A DNA stretch of 36,243 nucleotides, from IMG/VR virus record IMGVR_UViG_3300045051_000064, positions 1 through 36,243 of that record; one strand, 5' to 3'. The translations under genes were made by a program, and so were the position numbers. Position 1 is the first letter of the stretch. Every line of letters begins with the position of its first letter. Below are positions 1 through 7,363 of the stretch, one piece after another. This DNA comes from a virus. Below the pieces are notes generated by a model. That model was not told where the DNA came from and made no database searches. It saw nothing but the letters and a program-made list of their open reading frames with translations.

Positions 1-93
1 CCTCGCCGCCGCCCACGCCGCCGCCCTCGCCGCCGCCCTCGCCGCCTCCGCCTCCGCCGCCGCCCACGCCGCCGCCCACGCCGCCTTTTGCGA
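1..93. repeat. Low-complexity GCC-rich tandem repeat at the window edge
   Basis: Degenerate 9-12 bp units built from gccgcc with cac, ctc or tcc interruptions fill the first ~93 bases. They encode the Ala/Trp/Arg helix of the minus-strand gene. The contig probably stops here because such a repeat is hard to assemble or because a circular map was opened here. Confidence 0.8.
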
Positions 94-378
94 TCTATCC
101 GAACCGTTCATCCAGTTCGTAGCCCATGTGCGCCACGCCTCGTCCGCGCAGTATGGCTCGGCGCAATAAATGGCAAATGCTACAGCAACGAGTATTCCCT
201 CCGATTGCTCCGTGGAGCGCAAGACCCACAAGCAGTCAGATTGACCGTTCACCTCCAATATGGTGCGCAGGTCGATCTGGCCGGTGAAGTCTCGGCCGAC
301 ATGGTTGGCGATGAGATTGTAGCCTCGCTCGCACGCATTATTTTGGCGCAACAGCGCAAGTGTGGTGGTCAACTTCAT
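1..378 (-). CDS. Ala/Trp/Arg-rich phage protein, 3' end cut by window edge
   Basis: The frame opens with the ATG at 376-378 and stays open to base 1, giving 126 residues and no stop. The N-terminus (MKLTTTLALLRQNNACERGY) is an ordinary globular start. From about residue 98 the protein becomes a repeat of the type AWAAAWAAAEAEAARAAAR, predicted to form one long Ala-rich helix with Trp, Glu and Arg on a face. I know this composition from small phage proteins of unknown function that share a similar N-terminus. The start overlaps the helicase stop in an ATGA junction, and GAGGAG lies just upstream. A promoter inside the helicase gene (411-439) could drive it separately. Function unknown. The real C-terminus is outside the window. 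Confidence 0.7.
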   Translation of the reverse strand, partial: MKLTTTLALLRQNNACERGYNLIANHVGRDFTGQIDLRTILEVNGQSDCLWVLRSTEQSEGILVAVAFAIYCAEPYCADEAWRTWATNWMNGSDRSQKAAWAAAWAAAEAEAARAAARAAAWAAAR

Positions 379-2075
379 TTGGTAAACTCCTCAGTCGTAT
401 GGTGCGGTGCATTGTGGGGCAAGTTGACCGTGTTGTCAACCCTTTCACGTAACGCTTCCGCCTCGGTGCGCCCTAGCGTTTGCGCCATGCCGACATCTAC
501 GCCAAACGTCAGATAAAACTCCCGCTGCAATCGCGCCACGCTATCCGCATCTTGCTCTTGCGTCAGACTGCCCGCCCACGCGGCCATCGCCTGACGCAAC
601 GCCACTTGTGCTTCTTGTCGCTCACGATGCCGTTTAACTACCGCACCCTGGATGGCGGGTGTTGCACCCCACGGTATCGTCGGCGCACCATCCACATGCG
701 CAATGCCGTGCTGTATTGCCGCGAGCGCAGCGGGGTCCAACTCACTCAATACCCCATCCACCTGCTCCGGCGCGCTGCGCCCAGACGGTTGCGTCTCGTG
801 TGAACAATATGGGCATTTGCGCCCGATCACGCGCTCGTAGCTGCGCAGACACATGGGGCATGTTGTGATAGCTACGGTTGGTTTGTTGCTGGCACTGCGC
901 CGCTCACGCCGATCGAGCGTCCACTCGCGCTCACCGACCGCGATGTACCACTCTCCCGTCTGGGCGCATCGCTTGGCTTGACAGTGCCGTGTCGTATTGC
1001 CCACGTGGTCGATGACGATCCCTTTGGTCTTACCCGGCAACGCACGTTTGACCCGACCGATCTGTTGCGTGGCAAGCGTATAGGATTCCGATGCACGGGC
1101 CAACGAAATGACCTCCACATCCGGTAAGTCAAATCCTTCGCCAGCGATCTCACATGACACCAGTTGCAGGATTTGACGATTGCGGAATTTGCGGAATATG
1201 GCGTTGCGTGCGTCGGGCGGGGTCTTACCTGTGACCACCTCGGCAGGCACACCGGCAGCACGGAACGCGACGGCGACCGCGACACAACTCTCCACATCAA
1301 CACAGAACGTCATGCCGAGCAAGCCATCTGCCAGCCTGCGGTAATGGTCAACCACGTCGCCCAGGATGTGCGACTTACGCGTCGCTTCGGCGAGTGGTTT
1401 CGGGCTGTAGTCACCGGATGCGGCGACCGGCACGGTGGACAGATCGAGGTCGGATGGCGGCGCATAGATGACGTGTGGGGCGAGGAAGCCCATGAGCTCA
1501 ATGGAGCGCGCGTTCGGGCCTTCGAGCAATACATCCATGTAGCCGTCAGCGTGACGACCCAATCCCTTACCATCCGCGCGTATCGGTGTGGCTGACAAAC
1601 CGAGCGCGCGGGCATTGACCATCTTCTCGCGCACCTTGCCATGCGCCCCGCCTTTTATTTGGTGATGAACTTCATCGAGTACCAGCAAGCGGCATTCGGC
1701 CCACAACGGGTCGCTGTCTGGCAACCCTACGAGAGTTTGCACGCTGGCAATGACGACGCTGGCGCGATGGTCAACGTGATCGTACAAGCCCTCCGCAACG
1801 TGCCTGCGTGAACACTCGCGCCGCAACGCTGGCTGACCAATGACACGATGCCGCACTCCATTACGTGCCAGTGCAAGTGACTCGCCAGACAATAGTTCAG
1901 CACGATGCGCGACAAATACCGACACGGATGGCTCGTGCAATAGGAAATGTGCTGCACAGACCGATTTACCGGCACCGCACGGTAGTACACCGAGTACATC
2001 ACGCGCGCCATCACGCCACGCTTCGGAGATACGGGCGGACAGGTCGGCTTGGAAGGGTCGGAGTTGGACGGTCAT
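375..2075 (-). CDS. DEAD/DEAH-box superfamily II helicase
   Basis: A 566-residue ATP-dependent nucleic acid helicase. A Q-motif-like start (LRPFQADL) precedes Walker A GAGKS at about residues 34-38. Motif II DEVH is at 134-137, a SAT motif follows (GLSATPIRADG), and motif VI is QIGRVKRALPGK near 337. A four-Cys zinc ribbon (CPMC...CPYC) lies near residues 425-445, ahead of a charged helical tail. Phages with DUF2800/DUF2815 replication modules usually carry such a helicase, so a role in origin opening or fork movement is likely, though its exact role cannot be read here. It overlaps the methyltransferase upstream and the Ala-rich gene downstream by ATGA junctions, so all three are probably translated together. 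Confidence 0.9.
   Translation of the reverse strand: MTVQLRPFQADLSARISEAWRDGARDVLGVLPCGAGKSVCAAHFLLHEPSVSVFVAHRAELLSGESLALARNGVRHRVIGQPALRRECSRRHVAEGLYDHVDHRASVVIASVQTLVGLPDSDPLWAECRLLVLDEVHHQIKGGAHGKVREKMVNARALGLSATPIRADGKGLGRHADGYMDVLLEGPNARSIELMGFLAPHVIYAPPSDLDLSTVPVAASGDYSPKPLAEATRKSHILGDVVDHYRRLADGLLGMTFCVDVESCVAVAVAFRAAGVPAEVVTGKTPPDARNAIFRKFRNRQILQLVSCEIAGEGFDLPDVEVISLARASESYTLATQQIGRVKRALPGKTKGIVIDHVGNTTRHCQAKRCAQTGEWYIAVGEREWTLDRRERRSASNKPTVAITTCPMCLRSYERVIGRKCPYCSHETQPSGRSAPEQVDGVLSELDPAALAAIQHGIAHVDGAPTIPWGATPAIQGAVVKRHRERQEAQVALRQAMAAWAGSLTQEQDADSVARLQREFYLTFGVDVGMAQTLGRTEAEALRERVDNTVNLPHNAPHHTTEEFTK
411..439 (-). promoter_or_regulatory. Internal promoter with TTGAC-N6-GTCAA operator
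   Basis: On the minus strand TTGACA (434-439) is followed by a 17-base spacer and CACAAT (411-416), about 33 bases before the Ala-rich gene. The -35 is half of an inverted repeat at 424-439, identical over 16 bp to the one at 2854-2869. It lies inside the last codons of the helicase gene. The exact match with an intergenic promoter is the main support; activity is inferred. Confidence 0.55.
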
Positions 2076-2836
2076 TTAGGTGCGCCCCAAGGTGCTGCGT
2101 CGATGCGTTGCTCCGCAATGGCAAAATACTTGTCATCGCGCTCTATCCCTGCAAAATAGCGTTTGGTGTGCATACATGCAACGCCGGTCGTACCGCTCCC
2201 CATCGTGTTGTCGAGCACAAGGTCCGATTCATTGGTATAGGTGTGGATAAGATATTCCATAAGCGCTAATGGTTTTTGCGTCGGATGGTGATTTTCATTT
2301 CGTCCGACTCGATTGCTAAAACCAATTACACTTGTTGGAAACCTAGATCCATCGTCATCCCACCTTTTTAATTCTCGATCACCATAACATTCACCTGAAT
2401 GTTTTGATGTGGCGTGCTTTCTCTTTGTACGTAGATGCTCTGGGATCGCCCATTTCTGCGGAAAATAAGGCGGAGAGCCGAAACTAAAAACACATATGTT
2501 TTCATGCGCCGTGAGAGGTCTGCGTTTGGCACTTAAAAAACCTTTCGGATTTGTCTTTTCATAAATCCATTCGTATTTAAATGCCGACAGGTTAGAGGTA
2601 ATCAATGCCGAGGTAAACGGTTGCGACCCAAACAACACAATCGCCCCGTTCGGCTTGATGATGCGTCTGTACTGTTCCCACAACGGCTCGAACGGTATCA
2701 CCATATCCCATTTGCACGCGGTCGTCCCATACGGCAGGTCGCATAGAATCATGTCAATCGACCGATCCGCGAACCGACTCATCATTTCCAACGTGTCGCC
2801 TTTGTATAACGCTGCTTCGGCACGCATCTGTCTCAT
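2072..2836 (-). CDS. Phage DNA methyltransferase (N6-adenine/N4-cytosine type)
   Basis: A 254-residue SAM-dependent methyltransferase. The catalytic motif IV is DLPY (33-36) and comes before the SAM-binding motif I, seen near the C-terminus as DNTMGSGTTG, which is the order of the beta class (Pfam N6_N4_Mtase). HPTQKP near residue 185 is a usual family signature. DLPY favours N6-adenine but N4-cytosine is not excluded. No restriction endonuclease partner is visible, so it is probably an orphan enzyme protecting phage DNA or affecting expression. A second ATG at 2825-2827 lies about 10 bases from GAGGAGG and may be the true start, because the first ATG almost touches it. The middle of the gene is visibly richer in A/T than its neighbours. 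Confidence 0.92.
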   Translation of the reverse strand: MRQMRAEAALYKGDTLEMMSRFADRSIDMILCDLPYGTTACKWDMVIPFEPLWEQYRRIIKPNGAIVLFGSQPFTSALITSNLSAFKYEWIYEKTNPKGFLSAKRRPLTAHENICVFSFGSPPYFPQKWAIPEHLRTKRKHATSKHSGECYGDRELKRWDDDGSRFPTSVIGFSNRVGRNENHHPTQKPLALMEYLIHTYTNESDLVLDNTMGSGTTGVACMHTKRYFAGIERDDKYFAIAEQRIDAAPWGAPK

Positions 2837-2853
2837 ACCTCCTCATAAAGTTA

Positions 2854-2883
2854 TTGACAACACGGTCAATGTACCATTATGAT
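2854..2883 (+). promoter_or_regulatory. Early promoter with TTGAC-N6-GTCAA operator
   Basis: TTGACA (2854-2859), 18 bases, then TATGAT (2878-2883): close to the sigma-70 consensus. The inverted repeat TTGACAACACGGTCAA at 2854-2869 covers the -35 box. The same stretch could also face left: on the minus strand TTGACG (2892-2897), 18 bases, TACATT (2868-2873) points at the methyltransferase. A protein bound at the repeat would control both directions. Confidence 0.75.
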
Positions 2884-2932
2884 CTGTTCCGCGTCAACTA
2901 TATTTTTAATAACCACTGTGGAGGAACCCACC

Positions 2933-3757
2933 ATGAGCTTAAGTATTACTATCAGCAACATCGACAATTTGACCGATACCGAGCGAGCGGTACTGCGCTT
3001 GATTGTCGGAGATGAACAGGTCACATTGAGCGGACCGACGGCGACGCAGCGGTATTTGGAAGGTTTGGCCTGCACGGGTGATGGTTGTGGCGATACGTTG
3101 CCTCCGTTATCCGCTGAGGCATCTGACCGCATTTATGCCACCGAGGGATTTATTGCTCCAGCTCCACCCATCCCAGCCTCCGCCGAACTCGACTCTGCTG
3201 GCCTGCCGTGGGACAAGCGCATTCACTCGTCCAGCCGCGCCAAAGTTGCAGATGGCACATGGCGCAAGATGCGCGGCGTGAACGACGCACTGGTGGCGAC
3301 GGTCGAGGCGGAGTTGCGCGCGGTGCAGGCGATACCAGTGCCGGTACCTCAGACGCACGGCTCGCCCGAGCTTGACGCCGATGCGGTAAAGCTGGAAGCG
3401 ATGGCCGGTGCTGGCGCGGCTGGGCCGACGCTGGCTGCCGTATTCGGCGCATATACCGAGGCAAACAATATGGAGAACTATGTGCCGCTTCCAGCGCCCG
3501 TTCCAGCGCCCGTTCCAGCGCCCGTTCCAGCGCCCACGCTTGCCGAAATGCAGGCCAAACTGGACGCAGTAGACGTGCCCCTCACATTTGCCGACTTGAT
3601 GAAGTACGTCACGCCGATGCTGGTGGCGGGAAAATTGCCGCAGGATAAGTTGCTGGCGATCACTGCTGAGTTTGGCCTGCCACACCTGGCCGCACTTGGT
3701 GCGCGCCCCGACCTGGTCGAAGCGGTGAAGGCACGGATTGACGAGGTGTGCAAATGA
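2933..3757 (+). CDS. Hypothetical early protein with Pro-Ala-Val linker
   Basis: A 274-residue protein I do not recognise. The start chosen is the ATG at 2933, with GGAGG eight bases upstream. An in-frame ATG at 2879 falls inside the promoter -10 region and cannot be used by that transcript. The N-terminal part is acidic, the middle has a basic patch (DKRIHSSSRAKVADGTWRKMRG), and a linker of three repeated APVP units near residues 187-200 leads to a helical C-terminal domain. Modular architecture with a flexible linker suggests a partner-binding or DNA-binding adaptor, but this is inference. It is first in the plus-strand operon and overlaps the next gene by ATGA, so it is expressed with the replication genes. 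Confidence 0.8.
   Translation: MSLSITISNIDNLTDTERAVLRLIVGDEQVTLSGPTATQRYLEGLACTGDGCGDTLPPLSAEASDRIYATEGFIAPAPPIPASAELDSAGLPWDKRIHSSSRAKVADGTWRKMRGVNDALVATVEAELRAVQAIPVPVPQTHGSPELDADAVKLEAMAGAGAAGPTLAAVFGAYTEANNMENYVPLPAPVPAPVPAPVPAPTLAEMQAKLDAVDVPLTFADLMKYVTPMLVAGKLPQDKLLAITAEFGLPHLAALGARPDLVEAVKARIDEVCK
3488..3535 (+). repeat. Tandem 12-bp repeat encoding APVP
   Basis: Near-perfect tandem copies of a 12-base unit (ccagcgcccgtt) encode the Pro-Ala-Val linker of the gene above. Copy number may vary by slippage without breaking the frame. Confidence 0.75.
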
Positions 3758-3951
3758 GCGCCGTTACCCTGTGGGCTTCACGAGAGGGGGATGCGAAGGT
3801 AGTCGCAATCGAATCTCAGCGCGGAATCCGCGTCAGAGTGTATATCGAAGATGGTGAAACCTTCGTGCGTATTGATCGGCATTCCGAACCGATCCCCATC
3901 TGTGAAGGGTTGCCCCTGACCCTTGATTTTACGAGCGGAGGCCAAGCATGA
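3754..3951 (+). CDS. Small hypothetical protein
   Basis: A 65-residue protein (MSAVTLWASREGDAK...). The start at 3754 overlaps the previous stop as ATGA, and its own stop overlaps the next start the same way. It has alternating charged and hydrophobic residues suggesting a small beta fold, with no Cys pairs, signal peptide or membrane segment. I do not recognise the family. Its place directly before the DUF2800 nuclease suggests a replication or recombination accessory role. Confidence 0.75.
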   Translation: MSAVTLWASREGDAKVVAIESQRGIRVRVYIEDGETFVRIDRHSEPIPICEGLPLTLDFTSGGQA

Positions 3952-5063
3952 GTGACCACGCTCCCTTCGCCCCGTCCGGCCTTTCCCGCGTCGTTGCCTG
4001 CCCGGGGTCGTACAACCTGATCCGCGCGGCGCGAGCCGCAGGTCTGACTCTGGATGAGGACGATACCGATGCGTCACGCGAAGGCACGGCAGCGCATGAA
4101 GTGGCCCAACGGCTCGTTCAAGACGGCTGGTACATGGAGGTTGGGTCGCTCACCAGCAATGGCGTAGCGGTGACCGAAGAGATGGTCGAAGGCGCGCAAC
4201 TCTATGCCGAAGCCGTCGCCCCGTATCTGGCGGGAGCGCGCATTGAGCAACACATTGAGTGCCTTGTCATACACCGTGACTGTCACGGTACACCAGACCT
4301 ATCAAGCGGCCCGACTGACGGCACGCTATTTGTGGCCGACTACAAATTTGGTCACAGGTACGTGTCACCTGTGATGAATTGGCAACTGATCGCCTACGCC
4401 ATTGGCTCAATGCCGAGTTACTTGCCAACCGTGAGCGTCATCCTACAAATCATTCAACCCCGCTCGTATCACCGAGACGGGCCGGTGCGCGAGTGGATTA
4501 TTGATGGCAACCAACTGCGGGATTATGCACAGGTGTTATCCACGGCTTGTCACGCAGCCGAGCAACCTGACGCACAATGCGCAACCGGCCCGCAGTGCTA
4601 CAAGTGCCCAGCACGTCACGTCTGCGAATCCGCGTTGCACATGGAGCAATCCGCGCTGTACCTGTCAGGCAGCACCGTCCCTCTCTATGCGTCTGTCGAA
4701 GCCAAGGCGGTGCGTTTACGCCAGATACGCCGTGCAGCCGATCACCTCAAGCAAATGGAGTCCGGTATCACCGAGGATTTGATCGCAGCGGCGCGTCGAG
4801 GTGTTAATGTGCCAGGATTCACACTCAAGGCGGGGGCTGGACGCGAGAAATGGGTCGCCGAGGTGTCAGAGGTCATTACACTTGGCGCAGCATTGGGTGT
4901 CGATCTGAGCAAACCAGGATGTATCACGCCAAACCAAGCACGTAAAGCCGGATTGTCGTCTGATATCGTAGCGGCATGCTCCGAGCGTTCGTCTGGTGAG
5001 GTCAATCTGGTCGAGGACGATGGAAGCGTGGCGCGTCGGATATTTGGTGGAGGTGGAGCATGA
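3948..5063 (+). CDS. DUF2800-family PD-(D/E)XK nuclease (Cas4/RecB-like)
   Basis: A 371-residue protein matching the DUF2800 phage family, thought to be RecB/Cas4-like nucleases. Visible features are C18 in ACPGS, the helix EGTAAHE (46-51), the metal ligand D117 in GTPD, and D131-Y-K133 as the (D/E)XK pair. A Cys cluster follows (C211, C217, C220, C226), probably binding an Fe-S cluster together with C18 as in Cas4. It would process DNA ends or recombination intermediates during replication. DUF2800 and DUF2815 genes are commonly neighbours in phage replication modules, which fits the ssDNA-binding gene 570 bases downstream. Both ends are joined to neighbours by ATGA overlaps. Nuclease activity is inferred from motifs. 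Confidence 0.88.
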   Translation: MSDHAPFAPSGLSRVVACPGSYNLIRAARAAGLTLDEDDTDASREGTAAHEVAQRLVQDGWYMEVGSLTSNGVAVTEEMVEGAQLYAEAVAPYLAGARIEQHIECLVIHRDCHGTPDLSSGPTDGTLFVADYKFGHRYVSPVMNWQLIAYAIGSMPSYLPTVSVILQIIQPRSYHRDGPVREWIIDGNQLRDYAQVLSTACHAAEQPDAQCATGPQCYKCPARHVCESALHMEQSALYLSGSTVPLYASVEAKAVRLRQIRRAADHLKQMESGITEDLIAAARRGVNVPGFTLKAGAGREKWVAEVSEVITLGAALGVDLSKPGCITPNQARKAGLSSDIVAACSERSSGEVNLVEDDGSVARRIFGGGGA

Positions 5064-5254
5064 ATAAGGTGTGCCCAATACGTCTCGTGTCAGTCGCCAT
5101 AATGTCACAAGCAATAACATCTGCGGCACTGGTATATCCTAAAAATGCGGACGAACTCGTAAAACTTATCGATACGTCCGACCGCAATTGCAGTACCCAC
5201 AATTGCGCCATGTGGAACAAACGCCGCAAATGCTGCGGCTTAATAACCGCTTGA
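5060..5254 (+). CDS. Small Cys-containing hypothetical protein
   Basis: A 64-residue reading frame coupled to the DUF2800 gene by ATGA. It has a short hydrophobic N-terminus and a Cys-rich end (C44, C49, C58, C59). Its stop codon lies inside the next promoter, at the TTGACA box. I do not recognise it. Support is translational coupling and correct placement; no conserved motif is seen. Confidence 0.5.
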   Translation: MNKVCPIRLVSVAIMSQAITSAALVYPKNADELVKLIDTSDRNCSTHNCAMWNKRRKCCGLITA

Positions 5255-5279
5255 CACGACCGTCAATTTGCGTTACTGT
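5251..5279 (+). promoter_or_regulatory. Promoter with third TTGAC-N6-GTCAA operator
   Basis: TTGACA (5251-5256), 17 bases, TACTGT (5274-5279). The inverted repeat TTGACACGACCGTCAA (5251-5266) has the same half-sites and spacing as those at 424-439 and 2854-2869. It would drive the coiled-coil gene and the ssDNA-binding-protein gene as a separate unit, sensitive to the same regulator. Confidence 0.7.
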
Positions 5280-5313
5280 AGCACCTGCAACATACCCACA
5301 ACTTACAAAGGAG
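5278..5313 (+). repeat. 36-bp direct repeat, copy 1 (leader with ribosome site)
   Basis: A 36-base sequence ending in the Shine-Dalgarno AAAGGAG is repeated exactly at 5588-5623. This copy begins at the end of the -10 box and forms the 5' untranslated leader of the coiled-coil gene. Confidence 0.95.
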
Positions 5314-5321
5314 ACACACAA

Positions 5322-5591
5322 ATGGCAAAAACTCCGGCACTTTCGACACAGTTGAAAACGGCCAACCTCAAAATCGCCGAACTCGAAAAGCAATTGATGT
5401 CCGCGAGGCAAACCAGCGAGTACAACGCAAAGCAGAGCAAGGACGCGTCCGAGATGCTCGAACAAGTGCATCAAGTGCTCGATGCTGTACCGGGGAGTAT
5501 CGCTCGTGAGAGCGAAGGTGAAAATTCGTGGGATCGCGTCAAACGTAGTCCTGTAACACGGCTTGCCGCTTGGCTCGCCATCCGTCCGTAG
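5322..5591 (+). CDS. Small coiled-coil protein
   Basis: An 89-residue protein starting at the ATG at 5322, behind AAAGGAG. Residues ~10-60 are helical with heptad-like Leu/Ile spacing (LKTANLKIAELEKQL), a probable coiled coil, followed by a basic tail. No family recognised. It lies between two copies of a 36-bp leader, and its TAG stop is supplied by the second copy, so the gene and a leader look like one arm of a duplication or insertion. It is probably co-expressed with the ssDNA-binding protein and may act with it; that is inference. Confidence 0.75.
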   Translation: MAKTPALSTQLKTANLKIAELEKQLMSARQTSEYNAKQSKDASEMLEQVHQVLDAVPGSIARESEGENSWDRVKRSPVTRLAAWLAIRP

Positions 5592-5623
5592 CACCTGCAA
5601 CATACCCACAACTTACAAAGGAG
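5588..5623 (+). repeat. 36-bp direct repeat, copy 2 (leader with ribosome site)
   Basis: Exact second copy of 5278-5313, 310 bases downstream. It supplies the stop codon of the coiled-coil gene and the ribosome site of the ssDNA-binding-protein gene, but lacks the promoter seen before copy 1. Confidence 0.95.
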
Positions 5624-5631
5624 CTTTAATT

Positions 5632-6435
5632 ATGCCTGATATTTTATTTCCAGCCGGACGCATGGTCGGCGGCAGTCTCGACAAACTGTTCCCCGTCATG
5701 GACGATCACACCAAGCAACAGAAGATCGGCAAAGACGGCCAGCCGATGTTCGACTGTTCTTTCGCGTTCGCCATTCCGAAGGGTGGCGAGACACACTGGT
5801 CGCAAACCCCGTGGGGCAAGGTCATCTACGAAACCGGCGCAGCGGCCCACCCGACCTCCGTGACCTCGCCATCGTTCTCGTGGAAAGTCATCGACGGCGA
5901 CAGCACAGTGGTCAACAAAGCAGGCAAGCGCCCCTGCGACAAGGCAGGCCATCCCGGCCACTGGGTCATCTGGTTCTCGCAAGGCTGGTTGCCCAAGCGC
6001 GTCAATGCCACAGGTGAGGTCGAATTGCCGGACGGCGCAATCGTCCCCGGCTACTACATCCAAGTGTTTGGCAGCGTGGCGGGCAACAAACTCGTCCCGA
6101 ATGGAACGCCTGGAGTGTACCTCAACCCCATCGCTGTCGCGCTGGTGGGCGAAGGTGAACGTATCGCAACGGATGTTGACACGACCAAGATCGGCTTCGG
6201 CGGTGCGGCATTGCCCGCTGGCGCAAAACCTGTGACTGCAGCGGCTCCGCAGTTCGCAGCCCCAACGCCGACACCGACACATGCGGCTCCAGCTCCCATC
6301 GTGCCCAATCCCGCCATCCTCAACGTGCCAGTGCCACGTCAAATGACTGCGAAGGCGTCAGGCGCACCGTATGAAGCATTTGTCGCACAGGGTTGGACGG
6401 ACGACATGCTGCGTCAACAAGGCTATATGGTGTGA
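5632..6435 (+). CDS. ssDNA-binding protein, DUF2815 / Enc34 type
   Basis: A 267-residue protein of the DUF2815 family, whose characterised member is the Enc34 phage ssDNA-binding protein with an OB-like fold. Supporting features are the aromatic and basic N-terminal core (FPAGRMVGGSLDKLFP, WGKVIYE, GHWVIWFSQG) and the typical GYYIQVFG...GVYLNP region near residues 143-165. A Pro/Ala-rich tail (~205-245) follows, ending in YEAFVAQGWTDDMLRQQGYM, an end motif common in phage ssDNA-binding proteins. The start is the ATG at 5632 behind AAAGGAG in the repeated leader; an upstream in-frame ATG at 5563 lies inside the previous gene. It would coat ssDNA during replication with the family-B polymerase and helicase. 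Confidence 0.87.
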   Translation: MPDILFPAGRMVGGSLDKLFPVMDDHTKQQKIGKDGQPMFDCSFAFAIPKGGETHWSQTPWGKVIYETGAAAHPTSVTSPSFSWKVIDGDSTVVNKAGKRPCDKAGHPGHWVIWFSQGWLPKRVNATGEVELPDGAIVPGYYIQVFGSVAGNKLVPNGTPGVYLNPIAVALVGEGERIATDVDTTKIGFGGAALPAGAKPVTAAAPQFAAPTPTPTHAAPAPIVPNPAILNVPVPRQMTAKASGAPYEAFVAQGWTDDMLRQQGYMV

Positions 6436-6437
6436 GC

Positions 6438-6495
6438 CTAGCACGCTAGGCGCGTGCTGTAACTCAAGCGGCCCGGCTTACACAGTGGGCCGCTT
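6438..6495 (+). terminator. Hairpins after the ssDNA-binding gene, terminator-like without U-tract
   Basis: Two hairpins follow the stop: CCTAGC-AC-GCTAGG (6438-6451) and a perfect 9-bp stem (6466-6474 with 6487-6495, 12-base loop). No T-run follows, so intrinsic termination may be partial. mRNA processing or protection is equally possible. Confidence 0.5.
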
Positions 6496-6518
6496 CGGTG
6501 ACAACGTGAGGGGATGAT

Positions 6519-7004
6519 ATGAATGTAACTTTAGAAAAACTGATCGAGATGAAGCAAGAGGTGGCACCTCTTGGAAAACGCGCTATTTGGACGATGTCAA
6601 AAGAAGCGTTCTCACACATCAGTCATTTGAAGGACGCTGACCATCATTATGTGTGTACCGCACGCTATGAGGGCGACCCAAATCCACCACATCTTCTCGG
6701 ATTGCCGGTAGATGTGTCGCACACCTACACGGGGATAAACATTATCCCGCTTTCGGGTCCGGTTCAGGACGCCGATATTCTTGCGATCCGAGATTCGAGT
6801 TCTGACCCCGTGAATCATCCAAAGCACTACACGTCACATCCGAGCGGCATTGAGTGTATCCGGGTCACGGAACACATGGGTTTCAATCTCGGAAATGCGG
6901 TCAAATATATCTGGCGTGCGGACCTAAAACAAGACGCCATCGAAGATTTGCGCAAGGCGAAATGGTATATCGAGCGCGAGTTGACGAAGCGTGGTGCGCA
7001 GTGA
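6519..7004 (+). CDS. DUF3310-domain protein
   Basis: A 161-residue protein with two parts. The C-terminal ~65 residues (DPVNHPKHYTSHPSGIECI...NAVKYIWRADLKQDAIEDLRKAKWYIERE) match the DUF3310 family of phage proteins, sometimes annotated as nucleotide-kinase-like without firm evidence. The N-terminal ~95 residues are not recognised. The ATG at 6519 has GAGGGG upstream. It opens a new run of overlapping small genes leading to the DNA polymerase. The next gene starts with GTG overlapping this stop (GTGA). A role in nucleotide metabolism during replication is a guess from context. Confidence 0.85.
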   Translation: MNVTLEKLIEMKQEVAPLGKRAIWTMSKEAFSHISHLKDADHHYVCTARYEGDPNPPHLLGLPVDVSHTYTGINIIPLSGPVQDADILAIRDSSSDPVNHPKHYTSHPSGIECIRVTEHMGFNLGNAVKYIWRADLKQDAIEDLRKAKWYIERELTKRGAQ

Positions 7005-7363
7005 CCATCCAATGCCGCTGTATCAACAGGATTAACGGGCGAGTATGTTTCGCCCGTAAGAGCTTGGCCAAGCTGCCGGCGTTGTACGCAGCGCCCCGCT
7101 ACATGCCACGCTGTCCGTCGTGTGGAGCGCGCAAGTGGATGGTTGACAAGCATCGAATACTCAAGGAATTGCCGAATCAGATCAAATGCTGGTGTACTGG
7201 CTATCCGGTGTTATCAGCAAGAGGCGTGCCGCATCGCAAGGGAAGCAAATATTGTGAACATCACCCGCACGGGTATTATAACCAAGCAAAAAGAGAAGGA
7301 GTACATGATGACGATATCCCGTTGGAACATATTGGCCGGCGAGTCGATGCGTGTCCGTTCTAA
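7001..7363 (+). CDS. Putative zinc-binding protein
   Basis: A 120-residue basic protein starting with the GTG at 7001, which overlaps the DUF3310 stop as GTGA. It has Cys/His groups typical of zinc ribbons: C5 and C7, CPSC near residues 35-38, CWC near 58-60, and a final CEHH. The first half (CRCINRINGRVCFARKSLAKLPALY) is Arg/Lys rich. Probably a small nucleic-acid-binding phage protein; no named family assigned. A longer frame with an upstream ATG at 6854 would lie inside the DUF3310 gene and is unlikely. Confidence 0.72.
   Translation: MTIQCRCINRINGRVCFARKSLAKLPALYAAPRYMPRCPSCGARKWMVDKHRILKELPNQIKCWCTGYPVLSARGVPHRKGSKYCEHHPHGYYNQAKREGVHDDDIPLEHIGRRVDACPF

Noticed and set aside
2072-2836. 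Restriction-modification pair
   Set aside because: The methyltransferase has no endonuclease neighbour, and the HNH gene is 32 kb away beside the terminase, so a packaging role fits it better.
2879-2932. Upstream ATG extension of the first early gene
   Set aside because: It overlaps the -10 box of the promoter, and the ATG at 2933 has the good ribosome site.
3488-3535. Tandem repeat as CRISPR or iteron origin
   Set aside because: The units are contiguous, in frame and encode a Pro-Ala-Val linker.
5644-6342. 232-codon minus-strand frame
   Set aside because: Antisense shadow of the DUF2815 ssDNA-binding gene.
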